Shown: positions 12,129-33,800, numbered from the stretch's first letter. The stretch: 64,000 bases of DNA from Antilocapra americana (GCA_007570785.1 ML661799.1:657598-721597), one strand, 5' to 3'. Numbers and translations: made by a program. The notes: a model not told the origin generated them from the sequence alone.

Positions 12129-13955
12129 CAAGTTCAGCCTTAGTCGTGACTGACTCTTTGTACCCAGCCAGGCTCCTCTGTCCACGGAATTTCCCAGGCA
12201 AGAATACTGGAGTATTTTTCTAGAATGGAGCTGCAGGAGTTGCTTGTATATTTTTGAGATTAATTGTTTGCCCATTGCTTCATTGGCTATTATTTTCTCC
12301 TATTCTGAAGGCTGTCTTTTCACCTTGCTTATAGTTTCCTTTGTTGTGCAAAAGCTTTTAATTTTAATTAGGTCCCATTTGTTTATTCGTGCTTTTATTT
12401 CCAATATTCTGGGAGGTGGGCCATAGAGGATCCCACTTTGGTTTATGTCGGAGAGTGTTTTGCCTATGTTATCCTCTAGGAGTTTTATAGTTTCTGGTCT
12501 TATGATTAGATCTTTGACCCATTTTGAGTTTATTTTTGTGTATGGTGTTAGAAAGTGTTCTAGTTTCATTCTTTTACAAGTGGCTGTCCAGTTTTCCCAG
12601 CACCACTTGTTAAAGAGATTGTCTTTTCTCCATTGTATATTCATGCCTCCTTTGTCAAAGATAAGGTGTTCATAGCTGCGTGGATTTATCTCTGGGCTTT
12701 CTATTTTGTTCCATTGATCTATATTCCTGTCTTTGTGCCAGTACCATACTGTCTTAATGACTGTGGATTTCTAGTATAGCCTAAAGTCAGGTAGGTTGAC
12801 TCCTCCAGTTCCATTCTTCTTTCTCAAGATTGCTTTGGCTATATGCTCCTGCAGCTCCATTCTAGAAAAATAAACAACCCAATCAAAAAGTGGGCCAAAG
12901 AACTTAACAGACATTTCTCCAAAGAAGACATAAAAATGGCTAACAAACACATGAAAAGATGCTCAACATCACTCATTATCAGAGAAATGCAAATCAAAAC
13001 CACAATGAGGTACCACTATACACCAGTGAGAATGGCTGCAATCCAAAAATCTACAAGCAATAAATGCCGGAGAGGATGTGGAGAAAAGGAAACCCTCTTA
13101 CACTGTTGGTGGGAATGCAAACTAGTACAGCCACTATGGAAAACAGTGTGGAGATTCCTTAAAAAACTGCAAATAGACCTGCCATATGACCCAGCAATCC
13201 CACTGCTGGGCATACACACTGAGGAAACCAGAATTGAAAGAGACACGTGTACCCCAGTGTTCATCACCGCATTGTTTACAATAGCCAGGACATGGAAGCA
13301 ACCTAGATGTCCATCAACTGATGAATGGATAAGAAAGCTGTGGTACATATACACAATGGAATACTACTCAGCATTAAAAAAAAATTCATTTGAATCAGTT
13401 CCTCTCAGGTGGACGGAACTGGAGCCTATTATCCAGAGTGAAGTAAGCCAGAAGGAAAAACAACAATACAGTATACTAACGCATATATATGGAATTTAGA
13501 AAGACGGTAACGAGAACCCTGCATGCGAGACGGCAAAAGGAATGCAGATGTATAGATCAGACACGTGAACTCTGTGGAAGAGGGCAAGGGTGGGAGGATG
13601 TGGGAGAATAGCATTGAAACATGTTAATTACCTATGTGAAATCAATCGCCAGCCCAGGATTGGGGTGGGTGGTGCACCAAGATGTCCCAGGGGGAGGGAA
13701 TCGGGAGGGGGGAGGGAGGGGGGTTCTGGAGGGGGAGCATATGTAAACCCATGGCGGTTTCATGTCATTGTATGGCAAAACCAACACAATAAAGTAAAGA
13801 AAATTAATAAATAAATAAATAAATAAAAAGAATACTGGAGTAGGTTGTCATGCCCTCTTCCAGGGGATCTTTTCAACTCAGGGATCGAACCCATGTCTCC
13901 TGCATCTCATACATTGGCAGGCAGATTCTTTACCACTGTGCCACTTGGGAAGCCC
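12129..13955 (-). repeat. Bov-tA SINE split by an L1 insertion
   Basis: Antisense Bov-tA in two parts, 12129-12214 and 13843-13955. The break is filled exactly by the L1 element and one copy of its 15-base target duplication, so the SINE is older than the L1. Confidence 0.9.
12200..13842 (+). mobile_element. 5'-inverted ruminant L1 with target-site duplication
   Basis: The 15-base duplication AAGAATACTGGAGTA is at 12200-12214 and 13828-13842. Inside, 12215-12845 is an inverted (antisense) piece of L1 ORF2 and 12846-13827 is the direct 3' end: ORF2 C-terminus (open to 13499, with a Cys-x3-Cys-x7-His-x4-Cys motif, [18 protein letters not shown]), the G-rich 3'UTR, AATAAA at 13788-13793 and a (TAAA)n tail. 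This is the twin-priming signature. Low decay suggests a young copy. Confidence 0.93.
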
Positions 13956-14205
13956 GTGGCTCCCCTACACCACTCCCAAAACTCTGTAATTAGTCTCTTT
14001 GTAAATAAACCCTCCTCCAATTACCGTAATTTTAATGTACGTCTGTTTTCCTTAGGACATCATCTGATATATAAACTTCGATCATGTTGCTTATTATTTA
14101 TGAGCCTGTTTTTTCTATAACATTAAAATAATAACTATCTTTCAGAGTATTCAGATTATTAAAAGACTTACTTTAAATAGAGTGCTTAAAGGACACACAC
14201 ACAAA

Positions 14206-14425
14206 AATATGGAGCTTCCCCAGAGCTCAGCAGTAAAGAACTTTCCTGCAATGCAAGAGACACAGGAGACATGGGTTTGATCCTTAGGTCAGGAAGGTCC
14301 CCTCGAGAAAGAAATGGCACCCACTCCAGTATTCTTGCCCGGAAAATCCCATGGACAGAGAGGCCTGGTGGGCTACAGTCCACAGGGTCGTAAAGAGTCA
14401 GACACAAGTGAAGTGACTGAGCATG
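14206..14425 (+). repeat. Bov-tA SINE
   Basis: Sense copy from GGAGCTTCCCCAGAGCTCAG to GTCAGACACAAGTGAAGTGA. Nothing else recognisable lies between 13956 and 14205, or from 14426 to about 15160. Confidence 0.85.
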
Positions 14426-15160
14426 CGCTCACACACTCAAAAATATAATGAATGCATCATTAACTATTTGCATTTGTTAGGTACAATAAAAACTTTATTA
14501 GATTCATTCAAACAAAATGAAAACTTATTAACTCACACTAACAGAAATCCAGAAGAGGTGGATTAATCAGCACTGCTTAATTCAGGTGCTCAGCAGCATC
14601 ATCCAAGACCCAAATTCTTCTCTAATGTGTTTTTTCTCTATAGGACAGGGCCACCTGTGTCTGGACAAGATCAAAGTTCTGTTAGTAAAGATGGAAGAAG
14701 GAGGGAAAATAGATGTTAGATAGTTAAATGCACCTGCTACACTATTAGTAAAGTCCACGGTAATAAGCAGCTACTCAACCTCTCTGACAGCACACAAGAA
14801 TGAAAGAGGACCAGAAAGATCTTGGGGAAGGGGAGGTGGAATCAGCAGAGCACGATCAGAATAAGAAAAAAAAAATACCCTTCACAGAAACCAACAAAGA
14901 GAGGCTGTTATTCCTGATGACAGCGATAAGCTCACAGAACAATTCCGTAACTCTTGACAACAGCTTCTACTTCACTTCCAACCTCACAGAACATGTATTA
15001 GTTGTTCTTCATGTGGGTCAGTTGTTTCCCATTGATCAAGGCAGTAGTTATCAGGGTGGTTGGGTTGCAAACAACAGAGAGCAACTCTGGGTAAATCATT
15101 GCAAACAAGAATTCAGAAGGAAGCCTGTTGGAATCAATGGGCATGTTGTACTACCAGTCT

Positions 15161-15413
15161 TTTTTTTTTTCTTTTAATTAAGATATAGCTGATTTATAGT
15201 ATTAGTTTCAGTGGTTCAATCCATTTTACAGGTTAAAGTCCATTTAACGTTATTACAAAAGAATATCTCTATGTCCCTGTGCTAATATGTCCCTGTTGAT
15301 TATTTTATACATAGTATTTTGTGTCTGTTAATCCCATATTCCTATCTCGCCCCTCCCTCTTTTCCTCCTCTCCATGTAACCACTAGTTTGTTCTTTATAT
15401 CTGCAAGTCTGTC

Positions 15414-15457
<44 letters not shown>

Positions 15458-17280
15458 TCATTTATTTTTTTTAGATTACACCTGTAAGTGATAACAAAAG
15501 AGTATTTGTTTTTATCCATCTAACATTTCACCAAGCATTATTCTCTCTAGGTCCATCACATTGTTGTAAATGGCAGAATTTCATTTTATGGCTGAGTAAA
15601 ATTCCATTGTATGTAAATATATCACAGCTTCTTTATCCATTTGAGCTTTTCTGATGGTTCAGACTACAAAGAATCTGCATGCATTGCAGGAGACACGGGT
15701 TCGATACGTGGGTCAGAAAGATCCTGTAGAGAAGGAAACAGCAACTCACTCCAGTATTCTTGCCTGGGAAATTTCATGGGTGGATTCACTTGTTGATGGA
15801 CATTTAGGTGTTTCCATACCTTGGCTATTGTAAATAATGCTACTATGATCATTAAGGTGCAACATTCTTTTCAAATCAGCTCTTTTGTTTTCTTTGAATA
15901 CATACCCAGGAGTGGAATTCCTGGATCCTATTGTAGTTCTATTTTTAGTTTTTTGAGAAACTTGCATACTATCTTCCATAATGGCTACATCAATTCACAA
16001 TCCCACCAACACTGTACCAAGATTTCCTTCCTTCCATATCCTCACCAACATTTGTTATTTGTAGACTTTTTGGTGATTACCATTCTGACAGGAGTGAGGT
16101 GACATCTCATTGTGGTTTTGATTTGCATTTCTCTGATAATTAGTGATATTGAGCTGTTTTTCATGTGCTTGTTGGCCATCTAAATATCTTTATGTAAAAA
16201 TGTCTTTTCAAGTCTTCTGCCCACTTTTAATTGGGTTCTTGGTTTGTAATAATGAAAATTAAGGAAATAAAGAAAAATTAAAGAGAAACAGCTCCATTTA
16301 CAATCACATCAAAAATAATTAAGTATTAATAACTAGGAACAAACTTAACCAGGGATGTGAAAGACATATTCTGAAAACTATAAAACCCTGATAAGGAATC
16401 TGAAAACAACACAAAGAAATGGAAAGATATCCATGTTCTTGGACTATTCTAACACGTTAAGACTAAAGAAGTAATGCAATACCTATCAAAATACCAATGA
16501 CATTTTCCACAAAACTAAGAACAAGTAACCAAAAATGACCCAAGTTGCCAAAGCAATCTTGAGAAAAAATAACCAGGATGGAGGTCAGACCATACTACAA
16601 AGCTACATTAATCAGAGTAGTATAGTTCTGGCACAAAAACAGACATATAGATCAGTGGAACAGGATAGACAGCCCAGAAATAAACCCACACACTTTGTCA
16701 ATCTACAACAAAGGAATCAAGAGACATTACTATGGTTGTATTCATTAGATAGCCATTGTTTCATATATATGTGTGTGTGTGTATATATATCATATCTCCT
16801 CAAATAAACTACAAACTCCTTGAAAAAAAAAGGAGTCAAGAATATACAATGGAGAAAAGATAGTCACTTGAATAAATGGTGCTGAGAAAACTGGACAGCT
16901 ACATGTAAAAGAATGAAATTAGAACTTTCTCAAACACGATATACAAACATAACTTCAAAATGGATCAAAGACCTAAATGTGACACCTGAGGCCACAGAAC
17001 TCCTAGAAGAGAAATAGAATACTCTGACATAAATGGCAATATTTTTTTAGATCTGTCTCTTAAGGCAAAAGAAATAAAAGCAAAAATAAATAGGACCTAA
17101 TCAAAAGCTTTTGCACAGCAAAGGAAATCAACAAAATGAAACAAATACCTACTGAAGGCAAGAAAATATTTGTAAATGAATACAGAGTTAATTTCCAAAA
17201 TTTATAAACCGTTCATACAGCTCAATATCAAAAATCAACCTGAAAACATAGTCAGGATTCAAGAAAGAATATTTATTAAA
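15161..17280 (-). mobile_element. Older L1, minus strand, with inverted 5' part
   Basis: A T-run near 15161-15177 is the poly(A) tail read backwards. Antisense 3'UTR and ORF2 end follow up to about 16240 (AATGGCTACATCAATTCACA, TGTGGTTTTGATTTGCATTT). From about 16250 to 17250 the orientation flips to sense ORF2 (TTGCCAAAGCAATCTTGAG, ACAGACATATAGATCAGTGG). A (TA)n microsatellite sits at 15419-15456. Diverged and dead, it looks like a second 5'-inverted L1. Confidence 0.75.
15640..15786 (+). repeat. Truncated Bov-tA SINE inside the old L1
   Basis: tRNA-like head (CTGATGGTTCAGACTAC, GGTTCGATACGTGGG) and a partial Bov-A body ending near GGAAATTTCATGGGTGG. It interrupts the antisense L1, which resumes at ACTTGTTGATGGACATTTAG. 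Confidence 0.75.
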
Positions 17281-18180
17281 AACAACAACAACAGTTTGGC
17301 AGGAAATCAACAAAATTCTGTAAAGCAATTATCCTTCAACTTAAGAAAAAAAAAACAAAACACAAACATCGCCAGAGTCCTGCCATGCGGAGTCTGGTTA
17401 GAATTCCACTGCTGGCGCTGGGGCCGCTGCTACTGAGCTCTCCTCATCATTGTCAGATGACCATTCTTTAAATCTTTGCAGCTCTGCCTCCAGATTCAAG
17501 TCCCAGATGGTAATAACCAAATGGCCAAGTCTAGTTCCGCTGCCTATACCCTAGTGGCTGAGATTAAAAAAAAAAAACGTAAAAACCTCGTCACCTTTAA
17601 GCTTCCAGACTCCCCTCCACAAAGCACAGCAATGGAATACATTTCAAAAGCAAGTGCTTTAGAAATCCAACATGTTCCTGCTTTGAGATCCTCAGCATGG
17701 CTCACAGCACCCACCATCCAGTGGCCACTAGCCTCATCTTATATCCTGTACCCTCCACCTCTATTTAACCCTAATTGCAATACCTCCTTCTCTAGGGACC
17801 TCCAAGCTCCTTCCACAGCAAGACTCACATATCTGGAATTCTTCCCCAGCCCCAAGGAACAGCGACTTCACCTTCAACCTTTAGGACTCAATCCAAATGT
17901 CACTTCACAGGGAAAATTTACCACGTCTTCATGACTGGCTACAATCTCTGTTTTGCAGCAGTTTTTTTTTTTTTTTTTTTGGCTAACACTAAAACACTAA
18001 TTCCATCCTGTCTTTCTCTCCAGCCCAGCTGCTGGAGGCTGGGTTGACCATGTCTATCTTGCTCACTACCACACATCACAATGACCAAAAGCCTGACACA
18101 CCAAACTGTTCTCTCATGAATCACTGCTGACTTCCATGCCTGGTTGCTGACCAACTAAAATTCTCAGTGGATCATAATCG
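17281..18180. other. L1 tail plus unassigned DNA
   Basis: 17281-17365 is a short L1 3' end (TTCTGTAAAGCAATTATCC then an A-rich tail). The rest is unassigned: an A-run at about 17566-17577, a T-run at 17961-17979, and a short minus-strand frame ending in an acidic, Ala/Pro-rich tail (stop at 17398-17400) that I could not identify. Confidence 0.5.
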
Positions 18181-18184
18181 AAGT

Positions 18185-18600
18185 TGGTCCTTCTCCGACT
18201 TTAACATGCAGGAGTCACTGGGAAAGTTGTGAAAATATTAACTCTGATTTTGGTGGTCTGAATGTTTGGTCCTTCTAACAAGTTTCAGATGATGCCAACA
18301 CTGCTTAGTCCACGGACCACATTTTGAGGAGCAAGGCAACACCTTAGCAAATCAAATGATAAGACACGTAGGCAAACACTGTATAATTCCACTCATATGA
18401 AGTACCTAGAACACTCAAATTCAGGGACAGGAAAGTAGAAGGGTGGTTGCCAAGGTCTGGGAGAAGAGTTGTTTAACGGATGCAAAGTTTCAATTTGGGA
18501 TGAGGGATGGTGGTTTCACAACATAAATGTACTTAATGCCAGTGAATTATATACTTAAATTTTTATATTTTGCCATGTTGTTTAAAAAACAACTTAGAGA
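18185..18600. repeat. MER5A-like fragment followed by an L1 fragment
   Basis: 18185-18345 resembles the hAT element MER5A (GTTTCAGATGATGCCAACAC, CCACGGACCACATTTTGAGG). 18350-18600 resembles an old L1 3' region (TATAATTCCACTCATATGAA, GAAGGGTGGTTGCCAAGG, GTGAATTATATACTTAAA). Confidence 0.55.
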
Positions 18601-19072
18601 AAACAGAAAGGCTCACATTGACTTTGCCAAGTAGAGTCTGTAACAAGGGCCCAGGACTGGCATTGGGCATAAGAGGCTGCGTCTCTAGGTGCCGAAGTCA
18701 AGGGTGGCATTAATGCAAACTCTGCCAGGCAAACTGACACTGGATAATGGTCAGGGGCCTGAATTATCAGACAGTTTCTGACCTAATCAGAGGGCTTCTG
18801 TGAGACACAAGTTGCTTGTTAAAAATCTTGAAGTGGATTTAGCTTGTACATGTAAAGCACATGTTTTCTGATTCAGACAAGCTTCATTCCTTTCACATAA
18901 GATTCCAGATAAGGGTTACTATTGGAGTGAAAACTTTTAGCTTCAAACTGAAGCTCTTTATGCATATAACGTGGTTCCTCCCAAAGTGAAGTATACTAGC
19001 ATTTGATACCCAACATCACACTGATAATGAAACGTCTACATTCACTGAAAGACCTCTCACCCAGCAGTGCCA

Positions 19073-19266
19073 GCTGGGCTCACACCAGAAAGTTAAAAGG
19101 ATTATGTTTGGAGGTGAAGCCATTTATTACTGATCTTTTGAATTTTGATGGTCTACTATATACTGAAGCGCTGGGCTCACACCAGAAAGTTAAAAAGATG
19201 ATGTTTGGAGGTGAAGCCCTTTATTATGGACCTTTCGAATTTTGATGATCTATTATATACTGAAGC
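19073..19266 (+). repeat. 97-bp tandem duplication
   Basis: 19073-19169 and 19170-19266 are adjacent copies that both begin GCTGGGCTCACACCAGAAAG and end TATATACTGAAGC. They differ at only about nine positions. The unit is not a known satellite to my knowledge. Confidence 0.9.
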
Positions 19267-21454
19267 AGCAGAACATCATTTACACGACAAGCAGAGTTTT
19301 CAGAATACGTTGAGGACTACAGTAAACCTTACTCCAGATGATAGAGATTTTAGGATCAACAATTGTACCTTAAATGCGCCTGTAACTTAAAATGAGTTAA
19401 CATTTCCTGTCCTTATCTCTGCACCTCCTTCACTCTCTGGATAGTGCAAGTCCTATAACCACGTAATGAAGATGAAAAACTCCACAGCTATCCATTTGTG
19501 ACAGAGAACTCGGTAAGGAAATGTTGGGGTTCAAAACTGGCCTGCTTACTCTTCCAAAATCAAGCTATAGACTGCTGATGCTTGTCAGAAACTTTACTCA
19601 CCTCAAAAATCAGATTAGTTTCCTTACCTTTTTGGGGAACAAAATCAGTCCCCTGCACAAGTGATGCTGAAGTTCAGTGTGACCCAGATGCTGGCAGTGT
19701 TGCTATGAGCAGCAATTTGATGCCAACTCCTTCAGCTTTTCACCTATGTTGGCTCTCCTTACATGCCCTATAACTTCCCTAGACTGCATACAAATATTTG
19801 GTGTGTATCTTACTAAAAGAAATGCTTACGTAGCTAGAGTTTGGAATGAGCTTTTTTCTTTTCCTATTCTTTTAGTTTGTAGATACAAGTCAAGCAACCA
19901 CGGAAATACTAATATTGCTTATGCTCTCCAAATGCCACAAATCTGCCTTTTAAACACTCGGCGCATTTTTAGGTCTAGATGTGGCAAGGAAGTTTTGAAG
20001 CCCTCTGTAACTGAGTGAGTGAAAAATAACTATACACACCTTCCTACTCTCACTCTCCCAATCTTGTGTCCTACCACACTGCCCAGAGGACATATGGCTA
20101 GAGGGCCAGTCAGAGCTTGGGTGCTTCTGCTGCCTCAGTGAGACTGTGAATCAGCAGGTAATGCCTAGAGCTAATAATTAAAGACAAGCCTCCTACTGTC
20201 GTGTGGGGCAGGACAGATCCTAGAGAATGAACCTGATGTCTGGAGCTACCTGAAACAATACTTGAGCTAAACTGTGTCTGTTGTTCTGAGCACTAGAAAT
20301 CAGCAATGGTATATGGTCGGCCAGGTTAGTGGACTTCAGAGTGAGGACAATGAAAATAGGGACAGATTTACTGCAGGTGTTCAGACATGTGAACCAGTAA
20401 AATTAAACACAAAATAGATGCTTGTATGGTTTTAAACAAAACAAAATGAGCCCATTTCCACCTGTTATCAACAAATCTGTGCTCCTGCTACTGAAACTAT
20501 TCTCAAGTAAAAGGCTAGTACTAACCCCACAGGTGATAGTACATTTCTGATTATTCTGAGGTAACCTTCTATCTTGAACAATCTTTTTTCTCACCATAAT
20601 AGACACAGTCAACCCAAACTGTGACGTTCATTTCTAACATGACTTTGAATATTACATTTGCAGATGTCTCGGTGATGATCATGGATGGAATTATTATCAG
20701 CACAGGTGATGTACATGTATTAGGATATTCCCATCCTATTATTTTTTACATTATGTGGTTCTTCCAACTCTAGGTTTTTTTCCTTTAGTGTCATTTTAAC
20801 CGCCTTGACACAATACATTCATTTCCCTGGATTATCTCTTTCACTGAGTTTTCTCTCTACTATTGGAAGTCCATGAGGAACAGACCTATGAAAATTTAAT
20901 TCCTACCTACCTCACTCTCTGTAAGAGATTACAAATTTTAAGCTTTTATCTCCAGGAAGAACTTAAAAGAGTTTCTATCAACACACCCTATTACCTCTCT
21001 AAAGTCACACTGAAGAACAATGAAGCCTTCATTCTCGCCACTCCCCAAACCCAATAGGTAGACCATCTGATAACAAAGTCCCATGTTTTTACTTGAGGGT
21101 AATTGTGAGAACAGAGCTTATGCTCAGCAAGGGTGAAACACAGCAGCTTTACTTACAAATACTTCGCCCATGAAACTACCCCAGTTTGATGAGATTTTAG
21201 CTAAACAAACTCGCAAAGCACCAAAGTACATAATTGATATAATTTAGTTTCAATACAATCAGTAATTGATCCATAACTTCTAAGTGGCAGTAGCCATCAA
21301 TCCAGTAAACAAATATTTACCTTAAGTTTCAAAAAGCTACTCTGGGAGGCTGGGGAAACACACGAAAAAGTAACGGGCTCTAAGATAGATACCTTGATGA
21401 CTCACAAAAGTGACGTGTCTAACTGCACATAATACACATGCTCCAAAAGACAAG
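19267..21454. other. Intergenic stretch 3' of WDR77
   Basis: No gene, RNA gene or young repeat recognised. The short open reading frames have no family signature. The region separates the 97-bp duplication from the inferred WDR77 transcript end. Confidence 0.5.
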
Positions 21455-21472
21455 CCAACGATGAATCAACTT

Positions 21473-21478
21473 TTTATT
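21473..21478 (-). terminator. WDR77 poly(A) signal
   Basis: AATAAA on the minus strand about 0.9 kb after the stop codon. Cleavage is expected near 21450-21460. The stretch 21479-22373 is then 3'UTR without repeats that I can name. Confidence 0.6.
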
Positions 21479-22373
21479 TCACTGACCAGTACTTCTCTTG
21501 CTGATGCTGTATTAAAACTCTTCAGAGTCCTCCAAAATAGCATTCAGGTTTCCTATGTCCAGAGATAGCAACCCAGAGGCAAAAAAGGTCAGGCCCCATG
21601 CTGTTTTCAGGTGGGAAGGTGGCAGACATTCTTATGTAGGTCTGTGTCAGTTTTTAACTGAAATGCTTTTAAGCTCCTGATCCTGAACCTCTTCTATGGC
21701 ATCTATGACAGAAATACATCCATCCTCATCAACACAACTCCACGGGGGTGTCGGTTGTGAGGGGGCATTACACAGGGACCAGCCAAACTTCTCATTCAGC
21801 CAAAAAACTGGACTTCTGGCTTGGTTTAATTACAAGGAGATACACAAAACTGTGGTGAGTGTCCTGGCTCTTCCTCAAGGTGGGCTGGACTGGATGTAAA
21901 CAGAGTACGGCTCATGATAAAGCTGAATTAAGCTCTATAAAAAAATAAAGTTGCTCCTATCTCTATGAGCAGCTTCTGAGAATCCAGGAATGCCCACATC
22001 CCGTACCTCATTCAGACAAGGCCAATTCTAATACAGAGCTACAGTGGGAAGCATAAAAATCCCTTGCTAATTTTTAGGGCGTGGGGAGGATTGGGCTCTG
22101 GGAAAGACATGGGATGGATATTTCTCTCCCTCCCCCCACTTACAAAGACTACGTATCTACACACACACATCCATGTTCAAGGGAGTTTTTCTTCCCTGAC
22201 TACAGGCCCCCAGGATCCAGCCTCCCCCAGGCTGAGACACAGCGTCTTTTCACTGCACAGATGTGGTGTACCAACATCCTGCATAAGGCTCCTGGGTTGT
22301 CTCATGAATTGAGAGGGCAGGGGCAAAGGGTGTGGGTACTCATGGGGGATTCACTTCTTGTCTGAAATCCAAT

Positions 22374-30810
<8,437 letters not shown>

Positions 30811-33800
30811 ATGCTGTCCCGGGTGGTACTTTCTGCCGCCGTAGCAGCAGGTGAGAGGTACATACCCTGGTCCGGGATAGCAGAATGATTGTAAAACAAG
30901 GCGTCTATGGTTGCTTGGAGCGGGTGGGAGGAAAGGGCTTGAAAAGCACAGTGAAACTTGGGTCTGAGTGGAGAGTAGGGCCGCTCAGAAGGTGAGTGTG
31001 GGTTCTTGGGGGTAGGAATGGGGGACGCATGGCCTTAGTGATTGAGCTCTGTGGGGCCGAGGAAGGGGCAAACCAGATTTCACCGTGACCTTGCTAACCT
31101 GCGCCTTGTATTTTTGTAGCCCCCTCTCTGAAGAACGCAGCCCTCCTCGGTCCAGGGTAAGTGTGAAGGATGTAATATTTCCTTTTCGTCCTTGTTTTCT
31201 CACCTCATTTCACTTCTAGGTTAATCTGCTGTTAGCTTTAGGCTAGTAATTATTTTTATTTGGTTATATTGGAACGCTTAACGTCTAATTCACGTGTGAT
31301 CCTATAACTGCCTGGAACACTATTGTATCACCTAATAGTAGAGTTTAAGAGAAAAAGTAATGTGTTTTAACTAAACTGTTTAGAAACTGGTTTGGATGTC
31401 TCCTCTAAGCCCCGCCCCTCTCCCTTGTGACCTTCAGCTAGACGGAGCTGCCCCAACTTGGGAGTTACTAGATTGCATACCCAAGGGCAAGTTTTGTTAA
31501 ACAAAAAAAAAATGAAACATGTAGTGTTTAATCTGTCTCCCGGGTTCCAACTTTTACTGTCAGATCAGAGAAATTATTCAGTGTTTCCGCAAATATTTAT
31601 CTTGCACTTCCATAACCAAAGATACAGAAATGAGTATGGTTTAAGTACCTACCTTCACACAGCAGAGGAGGTAGCTATAGAGTAGTTTACAATGAGGACT
31701 CCCGAAGCTGAGAGTAAACTTGGCTCCTCTGCTTAACAAGCTGTGGGACCTTAATTTCTCCATCTGCAAAATAGAGATAATATTACATTATGGATTATGA
31801 GAATTAAGGGACGTAATTCCTGGGAACTCAAAAAACAGTGCTTGGTACACAATATGTGATTAGTAAATGTTAGAATCTGTTATTAATATTATTTCATAAA
31901 ACATGTCAGTTTTCTTTGGAATTTCTTTTTACTTCTGGACTTCATCCTAAATCTTGCAAAATTTGATAACAGTCGTGTCTTGGAAAGGTGGTTTTGGTTT
32001 ATCTGTAGTTAAATAAAGTAAGACTAATTGGTTGCTTCCAACTTTTCAAAGAAGAAAAATTGCATACAGAAAAATAAACAACTCTTTGTAGTATAGGTAA
32101 TAAATACATATATAAGATGTGAGGGACAGCCTTGATTTCTTTTTCACATTTCATATCTAATACATTCATAAGGCTCTTCTTTCTTCTTATATCCAGACTC
32201 TGACCACTTCTTTCACTGCCACTACTACTGGAGTATGAACTGCCATCACGTTTCACCTCGGCTATTTCAGTTGTCTCCTAAATAGTCTCCTTGAATCTAT
32301 ATTCTTTTCCCATTACAGGCCATTCTCACAGGAGTCATAGGGATTATGTCATTTCCCCACCCTTCCTTTGCAAAACCCTCCAGAGCTGCCTGTCCCACTT
32401 GAAATAAAATCCAAACTTACTGTAACCCAGAAGGTTCAACATGAATTGATCCCATCCTACCTTATGATTTATTTTCTTACGTTCTGTTTTTAGCTTATTC
32501 TCAGCCATACTGACGTTCTTGCCATTCTTCCAATAACTGCCAAGCTTATTGTTGCCTCAGGATCTTTGTACTTGCTCTTCTCTCTTTTCCCAGTCATTAG
32601 CTCAGATGTCACCTTATCTCCCCCAAAAAAGCCTCTCCTCGCCCGTGCCACACATTGTTCCTTAGCCCTTTCCCTCCCTAATTTACATGGAATTTGCAGC
32701 TGTCCGAAATTGTGTGTGTGCCTATACATTCTCACACTGCAAACCCCTGCTAGAATGTCTAAGGCTGAGACTTTGCTTATTGTTATACTGTTGGTGCCTA
32801 ACTTAAGTTGAGAGTCTGTAAGTGTTTTGTTGAGTGAATAAATGTTGGCCCACAATTGGAGAAGACTTTGTAAAGGATATACTTGAGATATTCTGAAGGC
32901 TGATTGGTCTTGGCAGTCCTTAAGTGAAAGACATACCGAGTAGAAGCAGCATGAGGCAGTCCTTTTTATTTTGAAAACTGTACACATTAAATCTCTTCAG
33001 TTATGTCTGACTCTGTGACCCCACAGACTGTGGCCCGCCAGGCTCTGTCTGTGGGATTCTCCAGGCAAGAATACTGGAGTTGATTGCTGTGCCCTCCTTC
33101 AGGGGATCTTCGTGACCCAGGGATCAACTTAGGTCTCCTGCATTGCAGGCAGATTCTTTACCATCTGAGCCATCAGGGAAAACTATCAGTTCAGTTCAGT
33201 TGCTCAGTCGTGTCTGACTCTTTGCCATGGACTGCAGCACACCAGGCCTTCCTGTCCATCACCAACTCCCGGAGTTTACTCAAACTCGTGTCCATTGAGT
33301 CGATGATGCCATCCAACCATCTTATCCTTTGTCGTTCCCTTCTCCTCCCTCCCTCAATCTTTCCCAGCATCAGGGTCTTTTTAAATGAGTCAGTTCTTCG
33401 TATCAGGTGGCCAAAGTATTGGAGTTTCAGCTTCAGCATAAGTCCTTCCAATGAATATTCAGGACTGATTTCCTTTAGGATGGACCAGTTGGATCTCCTT
33501 GCAGTCCAAGGGACTCTCAAGAGTCTTCTCCAACACCACGGTTCAAAAGCATCAATTCAGCACAAGTCTGCCCATCTATTTGCCATGAAGTGGTGGGGTC
33601 AGATACCATGATCTTGGTTTTCTGAATGTTGATCTTTTAAGCCAATTTTTTCACTCTCCTCTTTCACTTTCATCAAGAGGCTCTTTAGTTCTTCTTCACT
33701 TTCTGCCATAAGGGTGGTATCATCTGCATATCTGAGGTTATTGATATTTCTCCTGGCAATCTTAATTCCAGCTTGTGCTTCATCCAGCCCAGCATTTCTC

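Noticed and set aside
12843..13499. 218-codon plus-strand open frame
   Set aside because: It is the C-terminus of L1 ORF2 inside the twin-primed insertion, not a host gene.
32490..32987. 165-codon minus-strand open frame
   Set aside because: It lies in an L2 fragment within ATP5PB intron 2 and resembles no protein family.
33084..33611. 175-codon plus-strand open frame
   Set aside because: It is the noncoding strand of a SINE plus BovB; the same repeated frame appears at every antisense BovB copy.
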